A stretch of DNA of 38,960 nt from Prevotella sp. Its GTDB lineage: Bacteria; Bacteroidota; Bacteroidia; Bacteroidales; Bacteroidaceae. The translations under genes were made by a program, and so were the position numbers. Below, in pieces: positions 19,873 through 29,680 of the stretch (positions are counted from its first letter, which is position 1; the number at the start of each line of letters is the position of its first letter). The notes beneath the pieces were generated by a model. The model was not told the DNA's origin. It saw only the letters and a program-made list of their open reading frames with translations, and did no database searches. The stretch is from positions 1-38,960 of the forward strand of contig JAFUSV010000005.1 in NCBI GenBank assembly GCA_017467565.1. Direction: 5' to 3'.

Positions 19873-21951
19873 ATGATCGGGAAACGATGGTTGGGCGTAT
19901 GCCTGTTGCCTTGTATGTGTACCGCACCGGCGGTGGCGCAGACGGAGCATGTGCAGCGGGAAGATACACTCGAGGAGGTGGTGGTCACCTCGCGCTCGGC
20001 CCAGAAACGGCTGCAGGAAGTGCAGATAGGGGTGGAGAAGGTAGAGGTGGCTACACTGGCTAAGGTGCCGGCACTGTTTGGTGAGCGCGACATCATCCGC
20101 AGCCTGCAGTTGCTGCCCGGCGTGAAGAGCGAGAGCGAGGCTTCGGGCGGTTACGAGGTGAGAGGCGGTACGGCAGCACAGAACCTGATACTGCTGGACG
20201 GAGCGACGGTCTACAACGCGGGCCACCTGATGGGACTCTTCTCGGCCTTCAACGACGAGGCTCTCAGCAATGCCTCGCTCTACAAGGGACTGGTGCCGGC
20301 ACAGCTGGGCGGCGGGTCGTCGTCGGTCTTCGACATCAGCACCCGTTCGGGCGATATGCAGGACTATCACTTTGCCGGTTCGGTGGGTCTGCTGTCGGCC
20401 AAGCTCTCGGCCGAGGGACCTATCCAGCGGGGACGGTCGTCGTTTCTACTGGCTGGTCGCCGTTCGTACCTCGACCTCTTCCTGAAGGCGACCAAGGACT
20501 ACAAGAACAATACGATGCACTTCTACGATGCCAACCTGCGGCTGAACTTCCGCCTGTCACCGCAGGATGTGCTGTGGCTCTCGTTCTTTCGCGGACGCGA
20601 CAACATGGGGCTTGACGAACTGATGGACATGAAATGGAACAATACGACGGCGACGGCCAACTGGCTGCATACGTTCGACGACCGCCACTATGCCAACACG
20701 CAGCTGGTATATACCGACTTCGGCAGCGACGTGGGCATAGACATGCTGAACATCTACTACACGATGCAGGGCTACATACGCCACCTGACGCTGCGTCACC
20801 AGCAGACGCTACAGCCTGCTGACAGCCATCGGCTGAACATCGGGGCGGAGTCCACGATGCTGTGGCTGCAGTCGGCCGAGTGGGACATCAACCTGCTGCA
20901 CCAGCGGGAACGTCGGCGGGCATGGACCAATGCCGCATGGGTGAACGATGAGTGGCAGCTGGCACCCCGCTGGCAGCTGTCGGCAGGACTGCGCCTGCAT
21001 ACGTTCTCTGTGCTGGGCGGTGCTCCCTATTATGAAATAGACGGCGACGGCAACATCACGAAGACGATGAATCCCGCAGGCTTTGTCAAGACCTATGCCG
21101 ACCTGGAGCCGCGCCTCAGCGTGAAGTGGGCCGTCAACGACCGGCATAGCGTGAAGCTGGGCTACAGCCGTACGTCGCAGGACATACACGCCATTCGCGG
21201 CAACTCGATGTCGATGCCCTTTGACCGCTATACGATGACGAGCAATCTGGTGAAGCCCGAGCAGGCCGACCAGGTGGCTGTCGGCTGGATGGGCATGACG
21301 GCTAAGAGTGACTATGACCTGTCAGCTGAGGCTTACTACAAGCACATCCGCAACGTCTACGACTACCGCGACGGCAAGTCGTTCTTCTCGGAGATAGAGA
21401 TAGAGCGGCTGCTGCTGGGTGGAAAGGGTAGGGCATACGGGCTGGAGCTCTGTGCCCACAAGAACACGGGGCGGCTGACGGGCTGGCTGTCGTACACGCT
21501 GTCGTGGTCGGAAAACCAGATACGGGGCATCAACGGCGGACGATGGTACACGGCTTCCAACGACCGCCGGCACGACCTCTCGCTCGTGGGCATCTACAGC
21601 CTGACGCCGTCGTGGGAGCTGTCGGGTACGTGGCACTACAATACGGGGCAGGCACTGACGGCACCCAGCGGGAAGTACGAGATAGACGGCACCACCTATT
21701 ACTACTATGCCGAGCGCAACGGCTACCGTGCTCCGGCCTACCACCGGCTGGACCTCAGCGCCACACACACCAAGCGTCTTCGTTCAGGCATGACGCGCGT
21801 CTGGTCTTTCGGCCTGTACAATGCGTACTGCCGCTACAATCCCTTCGTCATCCGTTTCGAGAACGACGACGAGAGTCCGTCGGGCACCAAGGCCATGCAG
21901 ACCTCGCTCTTCGGCATCGTTCCCTCCGTCTCATTCACACTGAAGTACTGA
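19873..21951 (+). CDS. TonB-dependent outer membrane receptor
   Basis: The protein has 692 residues from ATG 19873, chosen because a signal peptide follows (WLGVCLLPCMCTAPAVAQ); the longer frame upstream runs through the previous gene. A TonB-box-like DTLEEVVVTSR is followed by a plug domain (LLPGVKSESEASGGYEVRGG, then LILLDGATVYNAGHLMGLFS) and a beta-barrel to the C-terminal aromatic residue (SVSFTLKY). It imports an unidentified ligand with energy from TonB. It is much shorter than SusC and is paired with a DUF4249 lipoprotein, not SusD. Confidence 0.93.
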   Translation: MIGKRWLGVCLLPCMCTAPAVAQTEHVQREDTLEEVVVTSRSAQKRLQEVQIGVEKVEVATLAKVPALFGERDIIRSLQLLPGVKSESEASGGYEVRGGTAAQNLILLDGATVYNAGHLMGLFSAFNDEALSNASLYKGLVPAQLGGGSSSVFDISTRSGDMQDYHFAGSVGLLSAKLSAEGPIQRGRSSFLLAGRRSYLDLFLKATKDYKNNTMHFYDANLRLNFRLSPQDVLWLSFFRGRDNMGLDELMDMKWNNTTATANWLHTFDDRHYANTQLVYTDFGSDVGIDMLNIYYTMQGYIRHLTLRHQQTLQPADSHRLNIGAESTMLWLQSAEWDINLLHQRERRRAWTNAAWVNDEWQLAPRWQLSAGLRLHTFSVLGGAPYYEIDGDGNITKTMNPAGFVKTYADLEPRLSVKWAVNDRHSVKLGYSRTSQDIHAIRGNSMSMPFDRYTMTSNLVKPEQADQVAVGWMGMTAKSDYDLSAEAYYKHIRNVYDYRDGKSFFSEIEIERLLLGGKGRAYGLELCAHKNTGRLTGWLSYTLSWSENQIRGINGGRWYTASNDRRHDLSLVGIYSLTPSWELSGTWHYNTGQALTAPSGKYEIDGTTYYYYAERNGYRAPAYHRLDLSATHTKRLRSGMTRVWSFGLYNAYCRYNPFVIRFENDDESPSGTKAMQTSLFGIVPSVSFTLKY

Positions 21952-21952
21952 T

Positions 21953-22807
21953 ATGAAAAGATTGCTATACCTTATTATATATATAATGACACTGACGGCC
22001 TGCGAGAAAGAACTCGACTTCGAGTATCATGAAACGGAGCCTGTCGTCGTGATAGAAGGACGTGTCACCAATGAGGGCACGGAGATACTCATTACCAAGA
22101 GCCGTTCGGTCACCGACTCTGTGAGAGGCCGTTGCAGGCAGGGTGCCCTGGTGGCAGTCAGCGTAGGAGGGAAAAAGATACCGGTAGAATACAATGCTGC
22201 GACCGACAGCTACCGATCGGCATTGGCAGGCGAGCCGGGACATACCTACACGCTGACGGTGGATTATGAAGGCCGGCACTACGAAGCCACGTCGACCATG
22301 CCGCCGGCAGCCCCCATCATCTCGGCCGAATTTCTGTGGCAGCCAGTCTTGAAAGAGCGCCTGTTGGTCTACGAGGTGTGGGCTGCCGACCCCGAACCTG
22401 ACGTGCGCAACTACTACTGGTACCGTATGGACAGGCGGTCAGAGCATCAGCATCTGAAAGACAAAGACCTGAGCCAGCCCTACCGATGGGCAGTATTCGA
22501 CGACCGCGGCAATCCGCCGGGACGCATCTATCGCGACCTGATGTGCACCTCGGAAAGGGCTATGGACGATGATAAGGAAGAGGACTGGGAGCGCCTGCTC
22601 TACGACGGCGACGAAATATCGTTCACGCTGATGACCATAGACCGCAGCGTCTACGACTACTATGCTTCGCTGCGTGCCGGACAGAACGGAGGAGCCAATC
22701 CCCGCAGCAACATCTCTGGCGGTTGCCAGGGCTACTTTGCTGCAGGCAGCGTCACTCGTACACAGCCGCAAGTATTCAGACGAGAAGATGTCTCGCTGCG
22801 CAATTAG
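21953..22807 (+). CDS. DUF4249 family lipoprotein
   Basis: The protein has 284 residues with a lipoprotein signal (IIYIMTLTAC, Cys at 17). PVVVIEGRVTNEGTEILITK, then YRSALAGEPGHTYTLTVDYE, then YEATSTMPPAAPI is the DUF4249 pattern, an immunoglobulin-like surface lipoprotein that accompanies short TonB-dependent receptors. It starts one base after the receptor stop. It probably forms a lid or ligand-capturing partner. It converges with the GH92 gene with 5 bases between stops. Confidence 0.9.
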   Translation: MKRLLYLIIYIMTLTACEKELDFEYHETEPVVVIEGRVTNEGTEILITKSRSVTDSVRGRCRQGALVAVSVGGKKIPVEYNAATDSYRSALAGEPGHTYTLTVDYEGRHYEATSTMPPAAPIISAEFLWQPVLKERLLVYEVWAADPEPDVRNYYWYRMDRRSEHQHLKDKDLSQPYRWAVFDDRGNPPGRIYRDLMCTSERAMDDDKEEDWERLLYDGDEISFTLMTIDRSVYDYYASLRAGQNGGANPRSNISGGCQGYFAAGSVTRTQPQVFRREDVSLRN

Positions 22808-22812
22808 GAGAG

Positions 22813-25050
22813 TCAAAGCGTGAACTCCAGGGTGCCGCCAGCCATGATCTGCTGGTGCGTGATGGTGTGGCCCTTGAGCGGCTGGCCGTTCAGGCGTACA
22901 CGCTTCACGTGGATGCGCTGGGGCGTCTTCCTGGGTGCGCTGATGACGAAGTCCTTGCCATCGGCGAGATGGAGAGTGGCACGGGTGAAGAGCGGAGTAC
23001 CTACGACATACTCGGCAGCACCGGCATGGAAAGGATAGAAGCCCAGGGACGAGAAGATGTACCAGGCCGACATCTGTCCGCAGTCGTCATTGCCGGCATA
23101 GCCGCAAGGGGTGGCACGGTAGAACTCGCGCCGAACCTGGTCCACCAGCTCCTGGGTGCGCTCAGGACGTCCTGCGAAGTTATAGAGATAGACGGTGTGG
23201 TGGCTGGGCTCATTGCCGTGGGCATACTGTCCGATGAAGCCGCTGGCATTGCCGTTCACCTCGCCACTGGTGGCGGTGAGCGAGAAGTTCTCGTCAAGTT
23301 TCTTCAGGAAGGCCTCCCGGCTGCCAAAGAGGTCGATGAGTCCCTGGGGGTCGTGGGGGGCAAACCACATGTATTGCCAGGCATTGCCCTCGACGAAGCA
23401 GGGCTGCTCGTAGGAGAGAGGGTCGAAGTCCTTCAGCCATTGCCCCTGCTCGTCCTTGGGACGGAAGAAGCCCGTGGAGGGGTCGAAGAGGTTGCGGTAG
23501 AAATGGCTGCGACGCAGGAACCGCTCGTAGTCGGCGGTGTGCCCCAGCTTGCGGGCCACGAGTGCCACGCAGGCATCATCGAAACTCTGTTCCATGGTGA
23601 TGCTGACACTGGTATTCTGCAGGGTCTGCGGCATGTAGCCATACTGTTCCCATATTTCAAAAGGAGAGTTGAAGTGACTGCGCGTGCTGCTCTCTACCAT
23701 AGCCTGGTAGGCAGCCTCGGCATCGATGCCGGGGAGGTCGGCCATGATGGCATCGGCAAGCACGGGAATGGCGTGGTTGCCTATCATGCAGTAGTTGTCC
23801 TGTCCCCAGAGATCCCAGATGGGCAGGTAGCCGTAGGTCTGGTGGTGGCGCACCATGTCGCGCACGAACTGGGCGGCAATGTCGGGGGCAATGAGTGTGT
23901 AGAGGGGGTGGGCGGCACGGAAGGTGTCCCAGAGGCTGAAGGTGCTGTGATAGACTTCGCCCGGGGGCATCTGGCATTGCTCGAAGTTGGTGTTTATGTA
24001 GCGTCCGTCCACATCACTCATGGTGTTGGGTTGCATGAGCACGTGGTAGAGTCCGGTGTAGAAGATGGTCTTCTGTTCGTCGCTGCCCTCGATGTCTATG
24101 CGGCTCAACTCGCGCTGCCAGCTGTCGTGGGCAGCTTTCACATAGTCATCGAACTGCCAGCCTGCAGCCTCGGCAGCCATGTTCCTCCGGGCTCCGTCGT
24201 AATCGACAGGCGAGATGGACACTTTCACTGTCAGCTGGCGACCGTCATGGGGACTGAAGGAGAGGGCAGTGCGCAGTTCACGACCATTGACCACGTTGCT
24301 CTTGCCCGCATTGCGCTTGCCGTCCATCAGCAGTCGCTGACTGAAAGGACGCGAGAACTCGGCACGGAAATAGACCTTGCGCAGCTTGGCCCATCCGGTG
24401 ATGAGTCGATAGCCCTCGATGGTGTGGTCGTCGACGATGCGCAGCTGACTCTGGATGATGTTGTACGACCGGCGGCCCGAGTAGTAGGCCTCGCCACGGA
24501 AGGTGCCTCGGTCCAGGTCGATGACAACGCTCTGAGGCTGCCCCTCGGGGAAGGTGTAGCGGTGAATGCCGGTACGGATGGTGGCCGAAAGCTCTACACG
24601 CACCTGGCTCTCCTGAAGCTGCACCATATAGTAGCCAGGGCTGGCTGACTCCTGCTCATGGCTGAAATGCTGGCCGAACATGCCCTCCGACAGTTGGGCG
24701 GGGGTGACGGTGGTGCTGAGTGGCATCAGGCTGATGTCGATGAGGTCGGTGCAGCCGGTGCCGCTGAGGTGGGTATGGGTGAATCCATAGATGATGTCCT
24801 TGTTGTAGTCGTAGCCCGAGCAGGGGTCCCAGGTGACCATCTGTTCGGTCTCGGGGCTTAGTTGCACCATTCCCTGCGGCAGGGTTGCCCCGGGGAAGGT
24901 GCTGCCGCTCAGGGCACCGCTCTCGTCGGTCTGTGTGCCGATGAAGGGGTTGACGTACTGTGTGTAATCTTTGTTGTCGGATGGCTGTGCGGTCAGGGGC
25001 AGTGACAGCATCGCCCAGACCGCGAGAAGAGTGGTTCGTTTCATTATCAT
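22813..25050 (-). CDS. Glycoside hydrolase family 92 (alpha-mannosidase)
   Basis: The protein has 745 residues with a signal peptide (MKRTTLLAVWAMLSLPLTAQ); ATG 25044 is an equally good start. GH92 hallmarks are YVNPFIGTQTDESGALSGST, then FPGATLPQGMVQLSPET, then GFTHTHLSGTGC near the N-terminus. In the catalytic half are WDTFRAAHPLYTLIAP, then GNEPSHHTVYLYNFAG and YAGNDDCGQMSAWYIFSSLG (acidic residues of the calcium-dependent active site). It is an exo-acting enzyme on alpha-mannosides of N-glycans or yeast mannan, secreted to the periplasm or surface. Confidence 0.95.
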   Translation of the reverse strand: MIMKRTTLLAVWAMLSLPLTAQPSDNKDYTQYVNPFIGTQTDESGALSGSTFPGATLPQGMVQLSPETEQMVTWDPCSGYDYNKDIIYGFTHTHLSGTGCTDLIDISLMPLSTTVTPAQLSEGMFGQHFSHEQESASPGYYMVQLQESQVRVELSATIRTGIHRYTFPEGQPQSVVIDLDRGTFRGEAYYSGRRSYNIIQSQLRIVDDHTIEGYRLITGWAKLRKVYFRAEFSRPFSQRLLMDGKRNAGKSNVVNGRELRTALSFSPHDGRQLTVKVSISPVDYDGARRNMAAEAAGWQFDDYVKAAHDSWQRELSRIDIEGSDEQKTIFYTGLYHVLMQPNTMSDVDGRYINTNFEQCQMPPGEVYHSTFSLWDTFRAAHPLYTLIAPDIAAQFVRDMVRHHQTYGYLPIWDLWGQDNYCMIGNHAIPVLADAIMADLPGIDAEAAYQAMVESSTRSHFNSPFEIWEQYGYMPQTLQNTSVSITMEQSFDDACVALVARKLGHTADYERFLRRSHFYRNLFDPSTGFFRPKDEQGQWLKDFDPLSYEQPCFVEGNAWQYMWFAPHDPQGLIDLFGSREAFLKKLDENFSLTATSGEVNGNASGFIGQYAHGNEPSHHTVYLYNFAGRPERTQELVDQVRREFYRATPCGYAGNDDCGQMSAWYIFSSLGFYPFHAGAAEYVVGTPLFTRATLHLADGKDFVISAPRKTPQRIHVKRVRLNGQPLKGHTITHQQIMAGGTLEFTL

Positions 25051-25079
25051 TATTACTTTTCCATTTAGTCAACTTTTTA

Positions 25080-25151
25080 TTACGACCACGAATTACACAA
25101 ACTGCACGAATGGCGGTCGCGCTTGACAATTCGTAGAATTCGTGGTCGTAA
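25080..25151. repeat. Inverted repeat TTACGACCACGAATT
   Basis: A perfect 15-bp inverted repeat (25080-25094 with 25137-25151) has 42 bases between the arms. It lies between glnA and the GH92 gene on the minus strand. It could end glnA transcription, although no T tract is obvious, or be a small mobile repeat. Confidence 0.7.
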
Positions 25152-25165
25152 GTATATCGTCAGGT

Positions 25166-26677
25166 CTATCCGCAGTGGAAGTACTGGCTGACGAGTTTCA
25201 TGATCTCGTCGGGATACTGCTCGATGTCCTTGCGCAGCGTCTTGTCGTCGTAGGCACGCAGCTGGGCAATGATGCCGTCAATCATGGCCGGTGAGAACAC
25301 GTCGTACTCTTCGAATACCTTGCGCTGACGTTCCAGACAGTCGGCAGAGGCTGCGCACGAGTCGGGCAGCTGGGCCAGCTGAGCCAGGCGGTCGGCATTC
25401 TGGGCATCGTGGATGTTGACGTTGACATAGTTCTTCTCGGCAACCTCGAGGGCATTCGCCATCTCGAAACCATGACGGCAGGCCACGCAGAGACCAGCCA
25501 ACAGCTGATAGAGGTCGGCAGAACCGTCGGGTGAGCGCATCTCTACCGTCTGCTTGCCGCTCATGTCGCGCTCCATGCGCTGCTCCAGCGGATTGGCCGT
25601 AGCCGACATGTCGACGCCAGCAGCCCATCCCAGAGGCACGCGCACCAATACCGAGCGGTTGCGGTCGCCCCAGCAAACGTTGGTGGGAGCCTCCTGATGA
25701 GGCACCAGGCGGAAGTAGCTGGTGGGGTTCTTATTGCCAAAGGCAGTGATGGCGGGAGCTACGTCCATCATGCCTGCTATCATGCGGCGGGCACTCTCTG
25801 AGAGTACGCCGTCCTTCAGCATCTGGTTCTGTCCGTCCTTGGTCATACGCATGTGGATGTGCAGTCCGCTGCCAGCCTTGCCCGTCGTAATCTTAGGTGC
25901 GAAGGTCACGTCGTAGCCCTCGTCGTAGGCCAGGTTGCGAATGACCCACTTGGCCAGCATCAGCTGGTCGGCAGCCTGCTCTACGGGAACGGGCAGGAAC
26001 TCAATCTCGTTCTGTTCGTAGGTCAGTCCGTCGAGCGTGAAGTTGCCCACCTCGGAGTGTCCGTACTTGATTTGTCCACCCGTCTGTGCGATGTACTTCA
26101 TGCACTTGGTGCGGAACTCGTTGGTCTTGGCATAGGGAGCCGACTCGTGGTATCCGTGCTGGTCGACGGCAGGAAACACCTCCTCGTCGGCAGAGATGAC
26201 GTAGTACTCCAGTTCGCCCATGGCCTCGAACTGGAAGCCGGTGACGCGGGTGAAGGCCTCCGAAGCCTTGCGCAGGGTCTGCTCGGGGGCGCTGGCCAGC
26301 GGCTGTCCGTCCTTGTCGAAGAACGAGCAGAGCATGCTGAGCGTAGGAATCTCGGCAAAGGGGTCGAGGAAGGCGGTGCGGAAGCGGGGCAGCACGTAGA
26401 GGTCGCTCGAGCCAGCCTGTATGAACGAGAAGAGGCTGCTGCCGTCGACGCGCTCGCCACAGGTCAGTATGGTGTCCAGATACTGCAGGTTGGTGATGAC
26501 GAAGTTGAGCGTCTTCAGCTTGCCGTCGCCGCCAGGGTACATGAAGTTAATCATGCGGATGTCGTTCTCGCAGACATAACGGATGATGTCTGCCTTTGTC
26601 AGTTGTTCTGCAGGCTTTTGCAGAAAAGCCACTACAGGGTTGGCATTCAGTGCCAACAGAGCATTGTTGTTGTCCAT
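25166..26677 (-). CDS. glnA: Glutamine synthetase
   Basis: The protein has 503 residues. It joins ammonia to glutamate with ATP. Type I motifs are present: VDGSSLFSF (about residue 77), GELEYYV with the metal-binding Glu (about 153), GKAGSGLHIHM (about 265), SYFRLVPHQEAPTNVCWGDR and RNRSVLVRVP, then VEMRSPDGSADLYQLLA. The Tyr-adenylylation loop of the classic beta subtype is not evident at the C-terminus. It lies 38 nt downstream of the aldo/keto reductase gene in the same direction. Confidence 0.93.
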   Translation of the reverse strand: MDNNNALLALNANPVVAFLQKPAEQLTKADIIRYVCENDIRMINFMYPGGDGKLKTLNFVITNLQYLDTILTCGERVDGSSLFSFIQAGSSDLYVLPRFRTAFLDPFAEIPTLSMLCSFFDKDGQPLASAPEQTLRKASEAFTRVTGFQFEAMGELEYYVISADEEVFPAVDQHGYHESAPYAKTNEFRTKCMKYIAQTGGQIKYGHSEVGNFTLDGLTYEQNEIEFLPVPVEQAADQLMLAKWVIRNLAYDEGYDVTFAPKITTGKAGSGLHIHMRMTKDGQNQMLKDGVLSESARRMIAGMMDVAPAITAFGNKNPTSYFRLVPHQEAPTNVCWGDRNRSVLVRVPLGWAAGVDMSATANPLEQRMERDMSGKQTVEMRSPDGSADLYQLLAGLCVACRHGFEMANALEVAEKNYVNVNIHDAQNADRLAQLAQLPDSCAASADCLERQRKVFEEYDVFSPAMIDGIIAQLRAYDDKTLRKDIEQYPDEIMKLVSQYFHCG

Positions 26678-26715
26678 AGTTGATTAAAGTTGTATTTATA
26701 AGTAATAATAAGGTT

Positions 26716-28098
26716 TTAGGTGTTGTCGCGTTTCAGTTGCTCCACCAGTTGTGCCACGCGCTCCAGTTCCTTGGGGATGTTGATTTTCTGCGGGCAGTGC
26801 TTCTGATGGATGCAGCGTCCGCACTGGATGCAGTGGTCGGGCTGGCGGTCGCGGGGTATGTTGCGGTCGAGGCTGATGAGGTAGTTGCGACGGTTGCGTC
26901 GGTAGTCTTCGGCCCCTTTGTCCTCAGGCAGCATGTTCTCCACCTTCCATTTGTTGTAGTGCAGGAAGATGCCGGGAATGTCGATGCCGTAGGGACAGGG
27001 CATGCAGTACTGGCAGTTGTTGCAGGGTATGGTGTCCTCCTCCATGATCTGGTGGGCGATGTCCCTGTCCAGGAATCGCTGCTCTTCCTCCGTGAGCGGT
27101 TCCAGCGGACAGTACGACAGCAGGTTGTCCTTCAGGTGCTCCATGTAGGTCATGCCGCTGAGCACGGTGAGTACCCCCTTGCGAGTGCCGGCATAGCGGA
27201 ATGCCCACGAGGCGATGGAGCGCTGAGGCTCGCGCTTCTTCAGTTCGTTGACGGCAAACTGCGGCAGGTCCTTCACCAGTCGGCCTCCCAGCAGCGGCTC
27301 CATGATGACGGCAGGAATGCCTCGTTTCTGCAGTTCGTCGTAGAGGTAGCTGGCGTCGGTGTTGCGCTTGTTCATCTCGTCGGCATAGTTCCAGTCCAGG
27401 TAGTTGAGCTGTATCTGCACGAAGTCCCAGTGGTACTTGTCGTTGTTGGCCAGCAGATAGTCGAAGACCTCGATGTCGCCGTGATAGGAGAATCCCAGAT
27501 TGCGTATGCGGCCGGCCTTGCGCTCCTCCAACAGGAAGTCGAGCATGCCGTTGTCCAGGTAGCGCTTGCTGAAGTTCTCCATGCCTCCGCCTCCTACGCT
27601 GTGCAGCAGGTAGTAGTCGATGTAGTCCACCTGCAGCTCCTTCATGGAGTCGTGATACATCTGTATGCTGGCTTCCTGCGACCAGTAGCTCTCGTCGAAG
27701 TTCGACAGCTTGGTGGCCACGAAATACTTCTCGCGGGGATGGCGGTGCAGGGCGATGCCCGTGCAGCGTTCCGACATACCGCGGCAGTAGACGGGTGACG
27801 TGTCGAAGTAGTTGAGTCCGTGCTCTATGGCGTAGTCCACCTGCTGGTTGATCATCTCTTGGTCAAACTCTTCCGACTCGTCTATTTGTGGCAGGCGCAT
27901 CATGCCGTAACCTAAGATAGACACCTTGTCGCCGGTGTTGGGGGTGGTGCGGTAGGTCATCTTGCCTACAGGCGGTTCGCTGACGGTCTGTTCCTCGTCA
28001 GTCTTCTTGCTGCCACATGCAGCAGCTATTGTGGTGGCGGCACCGGCTCCCATCAGTTTCAGGAAGCTGCGCCTTGATATCTGATTGTCCTTCTTCAT
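26716..28098 (-). CDS. Tat-exported aldo/keto reductase with C-terminal 4Fe-4S domain
   Basis: The protein has 460 residues from ATG 28098. A twin-arginine signal (ISRRSFLKLMGAGAATTIAA) is followed by an aldo/keto reductase barrel with the catalytic set Asp and Tyr in NYFDTSPVY, Lys in VATKLSN and His in YYLLHSVG. The C-terminal part holds two cysteine clusters, CNNCQYCMPCPYGID and CIQCGRCIHQKHCPQKINIP, for iron-sulfur clusters. It lies two genes downstream of tatC and 26 nt after the polytopic 4Fe-4S gene, so it is very likely a dedicated Tat cargo of this operon. The physiological substrate is unknown. Confidence 0.92.
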   Translation of the reverse strand: MKKDNQISRRSFLKLMGAGAATTIAAACGSKKTDEEQTVSEPPVGKMTYRTTPNTGDKVSILGYGMMRLPQIDESEEFDQEMINQQVDYAIEHGLNYFDTSPVYCRGMSERCTGIALHRHPREKYFVATKLSNFDESYWSQEASIQMYHDSMKELQVDYIDYYLLHSVGGGGMENFSKRYLDNGMLDFLLEERKAGRIRNLGFSYHGDIEVFDYLLANNDKYHWDFVQIQLNYLDWNYADEMNKRNTDASYLYDELQKRGIPAVIMEPLLGGRLVKDLPQFAVNELKKREPQRSIASWAFRYAGTRKGVLTVLSGMTYMEHLKDNLLSYCPLEPLTEEEQRFLDRDIAHQIMEEDTIPCNNCQYCMPCPYGIDIPGIFLHYNKWKVENMLPEDKGAEDYRRNRRNYLISLDRNIPRDRQPDHCIQCGRCIHQKHCPQKINIPKELERVAQLVEQLKRDNT

Positions 28099-28124
28099 AA
28101 CTCTCAATTCTCAATACTCAATAC

Positions 28125-29639
28125 TCAAATCTCCTTGTGCACCTCGTGCCCTTCCACATGAATAGCTGAGACGGGACGTACGGGACATACATATTCGCAG
28201 GCGCCGCATCCGATGCAGCGGTGCTCGTTGACGGTGGGCACCAGTGGCGACAGCTCGTCGTCGGGGTTGCTGGGCAGCATCTCGATGGCTCCCACCGGAC
28301 AGTGGCGGGCACAGTTGCCGCACTCGTCTTGGCCTGTGGCCGAGAGGCAGTGGGGAGCGATGATGACGGCATGACCTATCTGAATGCTCGATTTCGCTTC
28401 CTTGTCGATAGGCTTGATGGCACCGGCCGGACAGACGTCGGAGCAGCGTGTGCACTCCGGACGGCAGTAGCCGCGGTCGTATTCCATGGTGGGCTGCATC
28501 AGGTTCATCAGGTCGGTCGATGGCCGCAGCACATGGTTGGGACACTCCGACACGCAGAGCTGACAGCCCGTGCAGCGGGTTGCCATGTTCTTGGCCGAGA
28601 GCGAACCCGGCGGCGTCAGTGGCGTCTGGCGGCGTGGGGCAGCCTTGGGCTTGATGGGAGCCAGTTCGCCGTCGACGGCTTTCTTCTCTTCCTTGGCGAT
28701 GGCAGCCGTCGTGACCAGGGCTGTGGCCAGGAGGAAGGAGCGGCGGGACTGCTCTTGGGGGGATTGGGGCTCATGGGGGTCATGGGTCTCATGGGTCTCA
28801 TGGGGGTCATGGGGCTCATGGGTCTTGTAGGGTTTATAAGCCAGGGCGCCAAACTTGCAGCTCTCCAAGCAGTCGCCGCAGACGACGCAGCGTGAGTAGT
28901 CTACCCGGTGGTTCTTGAAGTCGATACACGAGGCTTTGCAGTTCTTCGTACAGAGTGAGCAGTTGCGACACTTGTCCTCGTCAAACTGAATCCTGAACCA
29001 CGAAAAACGTGCCAAGAACGACAGCACAGTACCTACGGGACAAATGGTGTTGCAATACGTGCGTCCTCCACGCCAGGCCAGGATGGCCAGTGCCACCAGT
29101 GTGACGACGGCGATGATGAGTACGGGCAGCGACTTAATCCATACGTCGACGGAGTAGAAGGCATAGCTGTCGGCACTTTCAGCAATGCCGGCCAGCAGGT
29201 TATTGCCCAGCTGCCACAGGGGTTGCAGCAGCATGGTGGCTATGCGTCCGAAGGCGCTGTAGGGTGCCAGCAGCTGTACGATGGTGCCTATGCCTGCCAG
29301 CAGGGCCAGGACAAGGAGTCCCAGCATGATGTAGCGCAGCCATGCTATCTCCTTGGAGTAGGTATAGCGGTTCTTGCGTGCCTTTTTGCCGAACCATCCG
29401 AAGATGTCCTGCATGATGCCGAGCGGGCAGATGACCGAACAGTAGATACGTCCGAAAATGAGTGTCAGTGCTATGAGCACCACTACGACCACCACATTGA
29501 TGGCCATGACGGCAGGCAGAAACTGCACCTTGGCCATCCAGCCCAGCCATGTATGGGCTGTGCCTGTGAAGTCGAGAAAGAGCAAAGTCAGTCCGATGAA
29601 GAACAGCGTTGCCAGGGTTATGCGAATCTTTCTGAGCAT
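28125..29639 (-). CDS. Polytopic 4Fe-4S electron-transfer protein (NapH-like plus ferredoxin domains)
   Basis: The protein has 504 residues. The N-terminal ~230 residues have five or so TM helices with the NapH-type cysteine loops CSVICPLGIMQD and CNTICPVGTVLS. Ferredoxin clusters follow at about 235-275 (CRNCSLCTKNC, CVVCGDCLESC). A repetitive His/Glu/Pro linker (KTHEPHDPHETHETHDPHEP, about 272-297) leads to an internal twin-arginine-like SRRSFLLATALVTTAAIA (298-315), then at least four more cysteine clusters (CTGCQLCVSECP, CSDVCPAG, CGNCARHCPVG, CIGCGACEYVCPV). It looks like a fusion of NapH- and NapG-like proteins that passes quinol electrons to a periplasmic partner, plausibly the reductase encoded next. 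Confidence 0.88.
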   Translation of the reverse strand: MLRKIRITLATLFFIGLTLLFLDFTGTAHTWLGWMAKVQFLPAVMAINVVVVVVLIALTLIFGRIYCSVICPLGIMQDIFGWFGKKARKNRYTYSKEIAWLRYIMLGLLVLALLAGIGTIVQLLAPYSAFGRIATMLLQPLWQLGNNLLAGIAESADSYAFYSVDVWIKSLPVLIIAVVTLVALAILAWRGGRTYCNTICPVGTVLSFLARFSWFRIQFDEDKCRNCSLCTKNCKASCIDFKNHRVDYSRCVVCGDCLESCKFGALAYKPYKTHEPHDPHETHETHDPHEPQSPQEQSRRSFLLATALVTTAAIAKEEKKAVDGELAPIKPKAAPRRQTPLTPPGSLSAKNMATRCTGCQLCVSECPNHVLRPSTDLMNLMQPTMEYDRGYCRPECTRCSDVCPAGAIKPIDKEAKSSIQIGHAVIIAPHCLSATGQDECGNCARHCPVGAIEMLPSNPDDELSPLVPTVNEHRCIGCGACEYVCPVRPVSAIHVEGHEVHKEI

Positions 29640-29680
29640 GATTTTTTTATTGTTGTTATTGCGTTAAGTCGTTATGGCGT

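Noticed and set aside
22723-24648. 641-codon plus-strand frame
   Set aside because: It is antisense to the well-supported GH92 gene and overlaps the end of the DUF4249 gene; no domain is visible.
26680-27798. 372-codon frame antisense to the aldo/keto reductase
   Set aside because: Val/His-rich shadow without motifs, opposite a gene with a complete active site.
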